Positions 1 to 8,412 are shown, numbered from the stretch's first letter. The stretch: 64,000 nt of DNA from Streptococcus sanguinis (GCF_900475275.1 NZ_LS483364.1:2264501-2328500); one strand, 5' to 3'. The notes: generated by a model not told the origin, from the letters alone. Translations and numbers: made by a program.

Positions 1-3000
1 ATCATAACGTCTAACAAATGGCTGCCAAGTTAGGCTTTCCCAATCAACTTCTGGGGCAGTTAGATATATTTTTTCGGCTTGGCTGATTGTCGTTATCTGC
101 TTATCGTTTTTTATATCACCTCTATAGCGGTAAAGCTTTTGGGATCTTTTATTACGAGAAAACGTCGCTACAGTTTCAGGTACTTTAGTTACGGGATCTA
201 CTTTGATAATTTCATAATCTATTGGAGATTCTCCTCGAGAAGAGTCCTCTTCTTTTGTTGTTATTATCGTCCCATCTTCTAATATCTTATACTTATACTT
301 ATACTTATAATTATAATTATAATTATAGCTGTAACCCTTAGGCAAATGTACTGGTTTTAAACCTACATAAGGCGGAGCATCTGAAGTTTGTCCGTATGCA
401 TATAAAATTTCTTCTATTTCACCATTAACTAGATAAACCAATTCTGGGAATCCGTTTTTATCCAAATCATACAATGTATAATAGATAGGTGTGCCATCTG
501 AAACACCAAAATAATGGTAATGACCTTCTCTTAGTAGCTCACCATCTCCATCAGGTCCTGGCATCAATTCAAATTTAAATGCTCGATAATTCTTTACATC
601 ATATGGCAACTCACCTATTTTTATATTGGTAATTTTACGTGTGGACTGCAAATTCCTTAAAGAAAAAGTATTGCTGAAATGATTCTCACTATCATCGGAA
701 CTATCAGATGTGTCATCATCAGAACTAGTTTCATCAGATTCATCTAATGGCTTGACGTCTTTGAGCTTTCTTTTACCACTGTTTGGTTTGTACTCTCCCT
801 TAGCCATCAGACGCTCAAAGAAACGCTCACTGTCTAAGAATTTTCCTTCCAACTTCAGACCAGAGAAGCCCACTTCATAACCTAGGGTTAAGTCCGCAAA
901 GAGAACAGCACGACCACTGGCTTTTTCTAATTTAGGCGAATCAAGATTTTTCTGAGTGACCTGAGCATTCAGTTCACCTTCTAACCCGAGGCCAACCGCA
1001 ACATCAAAGGATGCTACAGATAGATTAAGGAATCCTGGTTTAAAGACTGCCATAGGCCCCTCTTTTATTTGACCATAAATGTTTAAGTCTAACTTATTGC
1101 TTAATTGAACATTTTGATCAAAGTAAGCTTTCTGATTTTTGACACCTAATTCAGCTGCTACATCAAAATTGCTTTCTGTACTAATATTAAACTTTCCTTC
1201 AGCATTGAGGAACACATAGATGTCTACGCTAACTACAACACCGTAATAAGATGAAAAATTGACCGTCACTAGTTTTACCTTGTCTTCAAAACTGGCTTCT
1301 TTCTTGAAATCAGTCGTCAACTTAAAGTTAAGAGACGGTTTTACAAAGACATGCGGAGAACGTCCTGGAGCCCAGTCAAGCTTAGCCTCGACCTTTCCGG
1401 TAACTTTCAAGCCAACATCAACACCTTTGATTTTCTTCTTCCATGTCTTTCTAGCAGCTGCAGAAGCAGAGACCGAGGCTCTATTACCGAGGTCATCTCC
1501 TTCATCTTCTTCTACACTCGTTCCTTCAGCAGGAGTAAAGGTTCCTCCATCAAGATCAAACTCTGTCTGTACATTAATCTCTTTGGCTACCTCTTCTAAA
1601 GTAGCCTTTGTGACAGTCAGAACGGTTTTCCCGTCAGCGATTTTTGAAGAAACCACTTTAAAAGCAAAACCTGTAGGATAATTTCCGCTTGCCGGCAGAA
1701 CAATAACATCCCCTGATTTTAGTTTTTTCTCCTCAGGCAAGATGACCTGACCAGCCTTTTCATCAACCTGATAATCAACAACATCTAGTTGAACAACTGA
1801 TGGATTGAGAACAACCTTGCCCATAGCATCTGAGTTATTACGTCCCGGAGAGAATTGACCAAGAATATTGTGAACTTGGAAATCATTATTTCCATTTGCA
1901 GTAATACTAGCTTCAAAATCCTTCCCATGAAGGGTATAGGTTTTTCCTCTAGTCAGGTGAACATAGAAATAACCATCACTATCCGTTTCAATCGTTTGAA
2001 TTTCTTTACCATTCTCTTTCAGAGTAACGGTTCCAAATTCTATACCTCTGCCTGTTAGATTTGAAAAAGCGTGACCTGAAAGTAGAACTTCTTCTGCTGA
2101 CCCTTGTTTTGGGCTATCAGAACTATTTCCTAATTCATCCCCTTGGCTATTTTTCTCCGAGGATGAAGTGTCAGGATTCCTTGATTGATTAGGATTCACT
2201 GGTGTTGATGGTTGGGTGCCAACAGAAGATCCAGTATCAGACACTGTCGGAACGGTTCCTGAATCTACAGATGTTACTGGTGAATCTGAATCCGGAACAG
2301 TTGGACTTGGAACTAAACCTGAAGCACCGCTATCCAAAGATGGAGTCAGAGTATCCACACTTGGTGACGGATTGGTGACTACTGCCCCATTGTTAGATGC
2401 TGTCGGAACAGTTCCTGAATCTACAGATGTCACTGGTGGATCTGAATCCGGAACAGTTGGACTTGGAACCACACCTGAAGCTCCACTATCCAAAGATGGA
2501 GTCAGAGTATCCATACTTGATGATGGATCGGTGACTACTGCCCCATTGTCAGACGCTGTCGGAACGGTTCCTGAATCTACAGATGTCCCTGGTGAATCTG
2601 CACTTGAAACTGTCGGACTTGAACCACTTCCATCTGAAGATGGAGATGGAATAGCTGTCCCTGGTGATGATTGACTACCAAGCGAAGACCCAGTATCAGA
2701 CGGTGACGTCACAGTAATGGTATCTACCGGTGTCACTGGTGAATCTGAATTGAGCCCTGTACTTGCACTACTATCTGAAGACGAACTTGGATAGGCTGGC
2801 GTCCCAATATCAACTGGTGACGTGCTACCGTTCCCTGATATTCCTTGCGTATCCGTCTGACTTGGCATAGTAGATGAACCTACGTATGCCTCAGTAGCAG
2901 GATTGACAGAAGTTTGATTAGTCAGGCTAGATTTCTCTCCAAGAAGAGGATTTTCAACCGAGCGATAATAAACAGTCAGTCGAACTGGTACATCTTTATC

Positions 3001-3498
3001 AAAGAGCCGAACGCTCTGACTAAACTCAACAAGAGAAGCGACCAAAGTGTCAGCTGATACGAGTGCTGCACCGAAAGCACTGCCTGAAATCACTAAGAAA
3101 GTTAATAACAATCTTCTTGAGTAGCTATATCTCAATAAGATGAGACCAAGAAGAAGCACGATAAAACCAATAACTGAGAAAGTGATTATTTTTTCCCCTG
3201 TCTTAGGCAAAACTGCCACTTGCTCCTGCTTAATTTTTACCTTAAACTCTTGAGTTTGACCAGGCTGCAGGATTTCCGATGTAGGTAAAGGCCCATCAAC
3301 TTTATAACCTTGCGGCAAATTTAACTGATAGTTAACATCGTTTATCTCTGAATTGCTTGAATTTCTTGCCTTGACTGACAATTGATTTTGACCATCGCCA
3401 CTTAGTTCCGCACTAATCTGTTCATTAGCGAAAGCGATTCGGCCAGTTCCAAATATCATTGCTAAGAAAAACAAGATACTAAACAGTTTTTTCCTCAT
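1..3498 (-). CDS. Large cell-surface protein with N-terminal LPKTG sorting signal, partial (C-terminus outside window)
   Basis: The frame is open from ATG 3498 (SD AGGAGG just upstream) to the window edge, giving 1166 visible residues. Residues 1-24 are a signal peptide. About 60 residues of a beta-rich domain follow, then LPKTG at 97-101, a hydrophobic helix and the basic RYSYSRR: a complete sortase signal where the C-terminus of a wall protein would normally be. A second hydrophobic stretch ending in VSADT (about 129-150) resembles another signal peptide. After it come a Ser/Thr/Pro-rich repeat stalk (about 175-450), a carboxypeptidase-regulatory/CNA-B-like domain (about 465-535), a second beta domain (about 550-650) and a large unrecognised domain. 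Surface location is well supported; the ligand is unknown. The layout suggests a fusion or a polyprotein that could be cut in two. Confidence 0.85.
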   Translation of the reverse strand, partial: MRKKLFSILFFLAMIFGTGRIAFANEQISAELSGDGQNQLSVKARNSSNSEINDVNYQLNLPQGYKVDGPLPTSEILQPGQTQEFKVKIKQEQVAVLPKTGEKIITFSVIGFIVLLLGLILLRYSYSRRLLLTFLVISGSAFGAALVSADTLVASLVEFSQSVRLFDKDVPVRLTVYYRSVENPLLGEKSSLTNQTSVNPATEAYVGSSTMPSQTDTQGISGNGSTSPVDIGTPAYPSSSSDSSASTGLNSDSPVTPVDTITVTSPSDTGSSLGSQSSPGTAIPSPSSDGSGSSPTVSSADSPGTSVDSGTVPTASDNGAVVTDPSSSMDTLTPSLDSGASGVVPSPTVPDSDPPVTSVDSGTVPTASNNGAVVTNPSPSVDTLTPSLDSGASGLVPSPTVPDSDSPVTSVDSGTVPTVSDTGSSVGTQPSTPVNPNQSRNPDTSSSEKNSQGDELGNSSDSPKQGSAEEVLLSGHAFSNLTGRGIEFGTVTLKENGKEIQTIETDSDGYFYVHLTRGKTYTLHGKDFEASITANGNNDFQVHNILGQFSPGRNNSDAMGKVVLNPSVVQLDVVDYQVDEKAGQVILPEEKKLKSGDVIVLPASGNYPTGFAFKVVSSKIADGKTVLTVTKATLEEVAKEINVQTEFDLDGGTFTPAEGTSVEEDEGDDLGNRASVSASAAARKTWKKKIKGVDVGLKVTGKVEAKLDWAPGRSPHVFVKPSLNFKLTTDFKKEASFEDKVKLVTVNFSSYYGVVVSVDIYVFLNAEGKFNISTESNFDVAAELGVKNQKAYFDQNVQLSNKLDLNIYGQIKEGPMAVFKPGFLNLSVASFDVAVGLGLEGELNAQVTQKNLDSPKLEKASGRAVLFADLTLGYEVGFSGLKLEGKFLDSERFFERLMAKGEYKPNSGKRKLKDVKPLDESDETSSDDDTSDSSDDSENHFSNTFSLRNLQSTRKITNIKIGELPYDVKNYRAFKFELMPGPDGDGELLREGHYHYFGVSDGTPIYYTLYDLDKNGFPELVYLVNGEIEEILYAYGQTSDAPPYVGLKPVHLPKGYSYNYNYNYKYKYKYKILEDGTIITTKEEDSSRGESPIDYEIIKVDPVTKVPETVATFSRNKRSQKLYRYRGDIKNDKQITTISQAEKIYLTAPEVDWESLTWQPFVRRYD
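285..326. repeat. In-frame hexanucleotide tandem repeat (Tyr-Lys/Tyr-Asn run)
   Basis: Seven 6-base units lie head to tail: one TCTTAT, three ACTTAT and three AATTAT on the + strand. On the coding strand they give alternating Tyr-Lys and Tyr-Asn dipeptides inside the surface protein. A change in unit number would keep the frame and change only the length of this basic, aromatic stretch. Confidence 0.85.
2246..2630. repeat. 156-bp tandem repeats encoding the Ser/Thr/Pro stalk
   Basis: Two full 156-bp units (2246-2401 and 2402-2557) and a partial third (from 2558) are nearly identical. Each encodes 52 residues rich in Ser, Thr, Pro, Asp and Val, with the recurring SVDSGTVPT motif. More diverged copies continue toward 2800. 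The unit is a multiple of three, so recombination would vary stalk length without breaking the frame. Confidence 0.9.
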
Positions 3499-3547
3499 TT
3501 TACCTCCTATTTTATTTTATAGGGAAAGGCAGATTTCCCCAAATTTA

Positions 3548-3576
3548 AGTATAGTATGAGCCAACATATTTGTCAA
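3548..3576 (-). promoter_or_regulatory. Sigma-A promoter of the surface protein gene
   Basis: On the minus strand TTGACA (3571-3576) and TATACT (3548-3553) are separated by 17 bp, a near-consensus promoter about 50 bp before the ATG at 3498. Confidence 0.8.
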
Positions 3577-3616
3577 TATTATAATTTATTGATTATATTA
3601 ATTATGTTTTTGTACA

Positions 3617-3645
3617 ATAAAAGCAGCTCTTAAAAGCTGCTTTAG
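3617..3645 (-). terminator. Intrinsic terminator after the cation efflux gene
   Basis: AAGCAGCT (3621-3628) pairs with AGCTGCTT (3635-3642). On the minus strand it is followed by TTTTATT. It lies about 105 bp past the end of the efflux gene and before the surface-gene promoter. Confidence 0.7.
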
Positions 3646-3751
3646 TATAATAATTTTGAATATAAAGTTTATTTTGATATTAGCTTTTTCATTGCTTATT
3701 ATATTTTATACGCTGTTGTTTTCTATTTTAAAAACTACTTTAGTATAAGTT

Positions 3752-4627
3752 TTATTCCATTCCCTCTCCACCCAGGCACCACTCTTCATGCTCTTCCAAG
3801 CTGCTATCCGTCTGGATAGTGATTTTGGTGATGCCATAGGCTTGCAGTTCTTGACGCAGAGTAGTTTGAGTCTCAACCAAAAGATCTGGATTTTCAAGAC
3901 AGATATGAATCATAGCAAATTTTTCCAAACCGTCTGTGGTCCAGACATTAAGCTGGGTAATAGCCTGAACGTTTTCAACCGCCAGAATTTCCTGATAAAG
4001 CTGGCTCAAATCAATATCGCTTGGGATGTGATCCAGAAAAATCTTGATGTTTTCCCAGAACTTAGGCAGGGCCTTACTGAGAATGAAGCCCGCAATGAGC
4101 AGGGAAAGCAGCGGGTCAAGAAAATACCAGTCGGTAAAGCGCAACACGATAGAGACTAGAATAACAGCCACCCAGCCCAGAATGTCCTCTAAGAAATGGA
4201 GACTGAGAATAGACTCATTATGACTGTGTCCATGACCATGGCCTACCACCTTACTGGCTGCTAGATTGACTATAATGGCAAAGATACCCAGCACCAGCAT
4301 GCCGTCATAATTAACCTTTTCAGGCGCAAAGACCTTGGGTATATTTTCAATAATCACCAAGGTCGAGCCAACCAGCAAGATGACCGAGGTCAGCAGGGCT
4401 CCCAAAAGGCTGTATCGCTTGTAGCCCAGAGTGTATTTCTTGTCTTCTTTTTTATTAGAAATTTTTTCAAAAAGGGTGGAAAGTCCGATAGCCATCGCAT
4501 CTCCTGTGTCGTGCACAGCGTCGGCTAGTACAGCGCTGGAATTGAACATGAAGCCAAAGATAAACTCAAGAATGGCAAAGGAAAAGTTTAACAGAAAGGC
4601 AATAGTCATATTTTTACTAGATTTCAC
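3752..4627 (-). CDS. Cation diffusion facilitator (CzcD/ZitB-like) divalent metal efflux protein
   Basis: A 291-residue membrane protein of the CDF family, which exchanges cytoplasmic Zn2+ or similar ions for protons. It has about six membrane helices. The metal-site HxxxD motif occurs in helix 2 (VHDTGD) and again in helix 5 (HFLED), and a His-rich cytoplasmic loop (GHGHGHSHNE) sits between helices 4 and 5. A soluble C-terminal domain follows from about residue 205. The start is GTG at 4627, fixed by GAAAGGAGG eight bases upstream. It is transcribed away from a TetR gene, which may control it. Zinc is the likely substrate from family knowledge; manganese, cobalt or cadmium cannot be excluded. 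Confidence 0.88.
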   Translation of the reverse strand: MKSSKNMTIAFLLNFSFAILEFIFGFMFNSSAVLADAVHDTGDAMAIGLSTLFEKISNKKEDKKYTLGYKRYSLLGALLTSVILLVGSTLVIIENIPKVFAPEKVNYDGMLVLGIFAIIVNLAASKVVGHGHGHSHNESILSLHFLEDILGWVAVILVSIVLRFTDWYFLDPLLSLLIAGFILSKALPKFWENIKIFLDHIPSDIDLSQLYQEILAVENVQAITQLNVWTTDGLEKFAMIHICLENPDLLVETQTTLRQELQAYGITKITIQTDSSLEEHEEWCLGGEGME

Positions 4628-4660
4628 GGCTGCCTCCTTTCAGTTTAGCAAAATTTATAG

Positions 4661-4691
4661 TATAATGTAATCAAAACGGAACACCTTGTTC
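4661..4691 (+). promoter_or_regulatory. Promoter with operator-like palindrome between efflux and tetR genes
   Basis: TATAAT at 4661-4666 reads rightward and is followed by a perfect palindrome, GAACA-CCT-TGTTC, at 4679-4691, over the expected transcript start. The half-sites recur with wider spacing at about 4765-4786 (GAACAA and TTGTTC). The position suits autoregulation by the adjacent TetR protein. Binding is inferred. Confidence 0.5.
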
Positions 4692-4796
4692 AGTTTTCTT
4701 CATCTTTATTATCTCTTATTCTCAGAAAGGAAACAAGAAGCAATTGAGGGGCTTTGTCTGTTATTGAACAATCCTGCTCTTTTGTTCCGAAACGCT

Positions 4797-5318
4797 ATGG
4801 ACAGACGAGTCAAGAAATCACGCGCAGCTATTTACCAAGCTTTTATCAGCCTGCTGCATCAAAAAAGCTATGAAAGCATTACAGTGCAAGAAATCATCGA
4901 CCTGGCAGACGTTGGCCGGTCGACTTTTTATGCCCATTTCGATACCAAGGAAGCCTTGCTAGAGGAGGTTTGCCAAGACCTCTTTCAGCATACCTTTCTT
5001 GAGCGCGACGACGGCAAGGATCTCTTTGAAGCAACCGCCCATATTTTCAAGCATTTCCAAAAGAATCAGGACAAGATTGCGACCTTGCTGCTTTCGAAAA
5101 ATATCTATTTCACCAATCGCTTAAAGATTGAGCTGGAAAACTATCTCTTTCCGATGATTCAGGAACAGCTCCTGCGGAAAAAATCTCAGCTGCCAGAGCC
5201 CTTTCTAAGAAATTATGTGACTTCTACCTTTGTGGAGACGGTCAGCTGGTGGCTCCAGCAGAAGAAAACATTGCCAGAAACAGTTATCAGCCAGTATTTT
5301 CTGGATTTGATGGACTGA
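4797..5318 (+). CDS. TetR/AcrR-family transcriptional regulator
   Basis: A 173-residue regulator. The N-terminal helix-turn-helix (about residues 5-52) contains SITVQEIIDLADVGRSTFYA, typical of TetR proteins, followed by a helical ligand-binding half. The frame extends further upstream with TTG codons, but ATG 4797 (MDRRVKKSR) matches the usual TetR start; no good SD precedes it, so the start is uncertain. It lies 38 bp before an MFS transporter on the same strand and is divergent from the CDF gene. It most likely represses the transporter and itself; the inducer is unknown. Confidence 0.85.
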   Translation: MDRRVKKSRAAIYQAFISLLHQKSYESITVQEIIDLADVGRSTFYAHFDTKEALLEEVCQDLFQHTFLERDDGKDLFEATAHIFKHFQKNQDKIATLLLSKNIYFTNRLKIELENYLFPMIQEQLLRKKSQLPEPFLRNYVTSTFVETVSWWLQQKKTLPETVISQYFLDLMD

Positions 5319-5356
5319 TTTTATTTTGATATTTATATAGGAGGAAACTTAACTTT

Positions 5357-6523
5357 ATGAAAAAGCAACATTCGAAATTTTTACTTCCAGGCATTCTGAT
5401 GGTGGGGGTTGTCCTACGGGCGCCTTTTGCAGTGCTGCCCGTTGTTCTGGGCGATATTGCTAAGGGGCTGCAAGTTCCCGTCAACTCACTGGGACTGCTG
5501 ACTAGCCTGCCCTTGATCATGTTTGCCCTCTGCTCAGCCTTTTCCCCACGCCTAGCTCAAAAGGTCGGTCTGGAAAAGCTCTTTACCATAGCCATGATTG
5601 TGCTGACCCTGGGCTCTTTTATTCGTATCTTTAACCTGCCTCTACTCTATGCAGGTACAATCATGCTAGGGGCTGCCATCGCTGTCTTAAATGTGCTCCT
5701 GCCTAATGTCATTCAGGCCAATCAGCCAGAAAAAATTGGATTTCTAACCACGCTTTATATCACTTCTATGGGACTGGCCATCTCAGTCATGTCTCCCTTG
5801 GCTGCGCCTATTGTCCGCTTAGCTGGCTGGAAAGGACTGATTCTCGTCCTGACCCTCATCTGCTTACTGGCTTGCTTGATTTGGCTTCCCAACAGCCGGC
5901 ATAATCACCAACTGACTAGCAAAAGCCGCGAGCATCAAATGGGCTCCCTGCTAAAAAATCCTAGAGTATGGGCTCTGATTGTTTTCGGTGGCCTGCAGTC
6001 TTTACTCTTTTATACGGCTATCACTTGGCTGCCGACTCTTGGTCAGTTGGCAGGACTTTCCAATGATGCTACTGGATTCTTGGCCTCTATCTTTTCCTTT
6101 ATCAGCCTTCCTTTGGCCATGACGATACCTAGTCTGACAACGCGTCTATCCGCTAAAAAACGCTTGGGGATGATTGCTCTCTTTTCTGCAACCGGTATGG
6201 TTGGTCTGGGTATGCTGCTGGTCAAGACAGATTCCTTTGTCTACTGGCTCATCCTCAATCTGCTAATCGGTATGTCCGTCAGCGCCCTCTTCCCCTACCT
6301 CATGGTTACTTTCTCGCTGAAAACCAGTACTCCTGAGCAAACCGCTCAGCTATCTGGCTTAGCCCAGACTGGTGGTTATATTCTGGCCGCCTTTGGACCT
6401 AGCCTCTTTGGATACAGCTTTGATTTATTCCATTCCTGGACTCCAGCCATCCTCATTCTCATTGGCTTGGCTGCCATCGTGACACTAACACTCTTTTACA
6501 TTGAGAAGTTTGACAAGATATAG
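5357..6523 (+). CDS. MFS transporter, CynX/NimT-like
   Basis: A 388-residue polytopic protein with about twelve hydrophobic helices and the NimT/CynX pattern: a short N-terminus, a LRAPFAVLP segment in helix 1 and paired six-helix halves. This branch of the major facilitator superfamily exports or exchanges small organic compounds (cyanate, 2-nitroimidazole) in other bacteria. SD AGGAGGAAAC precedes the ATG. It is probably co-transcribed with the TetR gene 38 bp upstream and ends at a strong terminator. The substrate cannot be read from the sequence; a drug or amphiphile effluxed under TetR control is a reasonable guess. Confidence 0.85.
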   Translation: MKKQHSKFLLPGILMVGVVLRAPFAVLPVVLGDIAKGLQVPVNSLGLLTSLPLIMFALCSAFSPRLAQKVGLEKLFTIAMIVLTLGSFIRIFNLPLLYAGTIMLGAAIAVLNVLLPNVIQANQPEKIGFLTTLYITSMGLAISVMSPLAAPIVRLAGWKGLILVLTLICLLACLIWLPNSRHNHQLTSKSREHQMGSLLKNPRVWALIVFGGLQSLLFYTAITWLPTLGQLAGLSNDATGFLASIFSFISLPLAMTIPSLTTRLSAKKRLGMIALFSATGMVGLGMLLVKTDSFVYWLILNLLIGMSVSALFPYLMVTFSLKTSTPEQTAQLSGLAQTGGYILAAFGPSLFGYSFDLFHSWTPAILILIGLAAIVTLTLFYIEKFDKI

Positions 6524-6532
6524 TAAAGACGA

Positions 6533-6561
6533 AAAAACGCTTAGAAATCCTAAGCGTTTTT
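6533..6561. terminator. Bidirectional terminator
   Basis: AAAAACGCTTAG and CTAAGCGTTTTT form a long stem with a short loop, with A and T tracts on both sides. It serves the rightward MFS gene and the leftward S41 gene, whose stop codon lies inside the stem. Confidence 0.9.
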
Positions 6562-7812
6562 GCAATAGTTGAGGCACTCTTCCAGGTCCACATCCCGCTC
6601 TAAGTGCTCTGGTGTCCAAGGAATCAAGATATCCGGTTCAACTCCCCTGTCATTCATGCCCTTTCCTTGATCAATTCTAGTGTCACGTGAAGTGGGAAAC
6701 AGGAGCTCATAGTCACCAAAATCCTTCACGCAGCAATTGGAATAATCTAAAATTCCCATAGTCGGACGCCCTAGGACCGTAACTTTGGGCATCTTTTTCA
6801 TAGTATCAACAAAATTATCACCTGAAGACCCACAGGTAACATCTGCTAGTACAAAGACTTTTTCAGGTCGAGCTAGGCCTAGGACGTCTGGCAGAAAGTT
6901 TTGATTGCTATCCTCATCGCCATAAAGGACATAACCTTTTCCCCGATTCTCTTCCAACTCTTTTAGAAATTCTTTGAGAATCTGGTGAGTTTCTGCTGAC
7001 AAGTTTGGATCTTCTAGGATATTTTGCATCAGTTGCTGACGCAAATCAACATTTCTATCAGTGTAGAGAATCTCCATCCCATCATCGCTCGGCAAATCTA
7101 AGTCACTGAAAGCCTTCCCCTGAGGGAGAGTATATTTGAAAAGTGGATAATAAAGCGAGTCCGTCCCGCCATAATTGACTCGAACATCAATGATTAAATA
7201 CTTGGCCTGCTCAATAGCTGCTTGACTGTCAGAATAAAGCTGAGTGATGGCTGCCTCATCCGTAAAATCTTCTAACTTAAGATAGACGATGTCCTCAGAA
7301 AGGCTGCGCCATTCAAACTGCGGTGGCTTCTTTGGGTGGGCAGTCGGCTGAACATGCAGTTGCTCTTCCTTGCCATTGCGTACCACCGTAACTTCTCCGG
7401 CATGCTCTACAAAGTAAGCCCACTCCTTGTGCTGTCGCTCTGGTGTGGAACTGACAAAATAAGCCTTGTGTTCTTGATACACCTGATGCAAAAGTTTTCT
7501 ATCCAAGGCTAGAATCTGGTCGCCACATTTCAGCCCCGTATCACTATTTGCCTGCAGGACGTAGAGGCAGTCTTGGTAATATCTCAGTTTAAAGCCGGGC
7601 GGTTGCGTTTCCTTCAGCCCAAACCAAACATGGGACAAAATCCCAAAACTGGCTATATAACAATGCATCTGGTAGAGAAAGTCCTCTTGGCTCATCTGGT
7701 CTGTGATACGCGCTCGATATTCTTCGGGATTTGCACCCATGATGTCTTTCTTTGTTGAGGAATCCTCTCGCATAATTTCTACGACTTGCTCAAAAATCTC
7801 TGTTTTCTTCAT
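6550..7812 (-). CDS. S41-family (C-terminal-processing-like) peptidase, apparently cytoplasmic
   Basis: A 420-residue protein. A PDZ-like region (about 85-140, with GDQILAL) precedes an S41 core. The core carries the sheet segment IVYLKLEDFTDEA, the IIDVRVNYGG motif, the presumed serine nucleophile in TCGSSGDNFV and a later GRPTMG. S41 enzymes cleave C-termini of unfolded or tagged proteins and are normally secreted, but no signal peptide or membrane helix is visible here. The SD GGAG in AAGGAGTAAAAG lies at the end of the upstream gene, 3 bp away, so the two are translated from one mRNA. The substrate is unknown, and a non-proteolytic role is possible. Confidence 0.75.
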   Translation of the reverse strand: MKKTEIFEQVVEIMREDSSTKKDIMGANPEEYRARITDQMSQEDFLYQMHCYIASFGILSHVWFGLKETQPPGFKLRYYQDCLYVLQANSDTGLKCGDQILALDRKLLHQVYQEHKAYFVSSTPERQHKEWAYFVEHAGEVTVVRNGKEEQLHVQPTAHPKKPPQFEWRSLSEDIVYLKLEDFTDEAAITQLYSDSQAAIEQAKYLIIDVRVNYGGTDSLYYPLFKYTLPQGKAFSDLDLPSDDGMEILYTDRNVDLRQQLMQNILEDPNLSAETHQILKEFLKELEENRGKGYVLYGDEDSNQNFLPDVLGLARPEKVFVLADVTCGSSGDNFVDTMKKMPKVTVLGRPTMGILDYSNCCVKDFGDYELLFPTSRDTRIDQGKGMNDRGVEPDILIPWTPEHLERDVDLEECLNYCKNA

Positions 7813-7815
7813 CTT

Positions 7816-8397
7816 TTACTCCTTCTTCCAAGTGTCCTCATCATCCAGCAGGCCTCGCTTTGGCACTTTTGAGACATGACGATTGCCAGCCACATAAAAG
7901 CCTAAGGGCTCCTCCCGCCAGGCATCTGTGCAGGTCACGCCAATCTGCGAACGACTGGCAATCTGATTCGGAGTCAGGTCATGGGCTAATTGCAGACTGG
8001 AAGTCGCTAAACTCTGTCCATCAAAGCGCTTATCAATCCCAGCATACTTGGTTAGCTTGCCAGGACCATTAGCTAAAAGTCGGCCATCCGGTAGCTCCAA
8101 GGCTCGAATCAGTACGGCTTCGGCCACATTTTCAGCCTTGGTCACCAGATTCAGCATCTGATAACCATAAATCTGATAAACATACCAGTGACCTGCTGGC
8201 AGATACATGGATTCATTCTTAGGGGAGCGGCGCCCTCTAGCTGAATGACAGGCACTGTCCTGACTTCCTAGATAGGCTTCTGTTTCGACAATTCGGCCTA
8301 ACTTCTGGCCATTTAGAATCAACTGCATACCTAGCAAAGCTCGCGCTGCTGCAACTGTGTCTGTCTCGATTAGTTTCTGAAAATCTCTTGATAACAT
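7816..8397 (-). CDS. 3-methyladenine DNA glycosylase (AAG/Mpg family)
   Basis: A 193-residue base-excision repair enzyme that removes alkylated purines such as 3-methyladenine from DNA. Family signatures are RIVETEAYLG near the N-terminus (the Glu activates water), ACHSARGRR, MYLPAGHWYVYQIYGY and LLANGPGKL. Length is normal for bacterial members. ATG 8397 is preferred over an ATG 27 bases upstream because an extended -10 lies exactly where transcription would begin at this ATG. An S41-like gene follows after 3 bp, so the pair forms an operon; no functional link is obvious. Confidence 0.88.
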   Translation of the reverse strand: MLSRDFQKLIETDTVAAARALLGMQLILNGQKLGRIVETEAYLGSQDSACHSARGRRSPKNESMYLPAGHWYVYQIYGYQMLNLVTKAENVAEAVLIRALELPDGRLLANGPGKLTKYAGIDKRFDGQSLATSSLQLAHDLTPNQIASRSQIGVTCTDAWREEPLGFYVAGNRHVSKVPKRGLLDDEDTWKKE

Positions 8398-8403
8398 AGG
8401 TTG

Positions 8404-8412
8404 ATTATAGCA
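8404..8412 (-). promoter_or_regulatory. Extended -10 placing the transcript start at the mpg ATG
   Basis: The minus strand reads TGCTATAAT, then CAACCT, then ATG. With usual -10 to start spacing, the first transcribed base would be the A of the start codon, which predicts a leaderless mRNA. No SD is visible. Confidence 0.5.

Noticed and set aside
2246..2630. Regular repeats that could suggest a CRISPR array.
   Set aside because: The 156-bp units are coding, contiguous and lack spacers.
2216..2674. Rightward 152-codon open frame over the repeat region.
   Set aside because: It is the reverse of the repeat-encoding surface gene; the open antisense frame is a by-product of the biased Ser/Thr/Pro codons.
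1..3498. Frameshift or stop between the LPKTG module and the stalk.
   Set aside because: Codon-by-codon reading from 3498 shows one uninterrupted frame, so the unusual order is real in this sequence.
4686..4796. Longer TetR open frame starting at TTG 4686.
   Set aside because: The start would lie inside the operator palindrome, and the extra residues do not resemble TetR N-termini.
6680..6693. parS-like GTGTCACGTGAAGT.
   Set aside because: Three differences from the 14-bp core, inside a coding sequence far from the two perfect sites.
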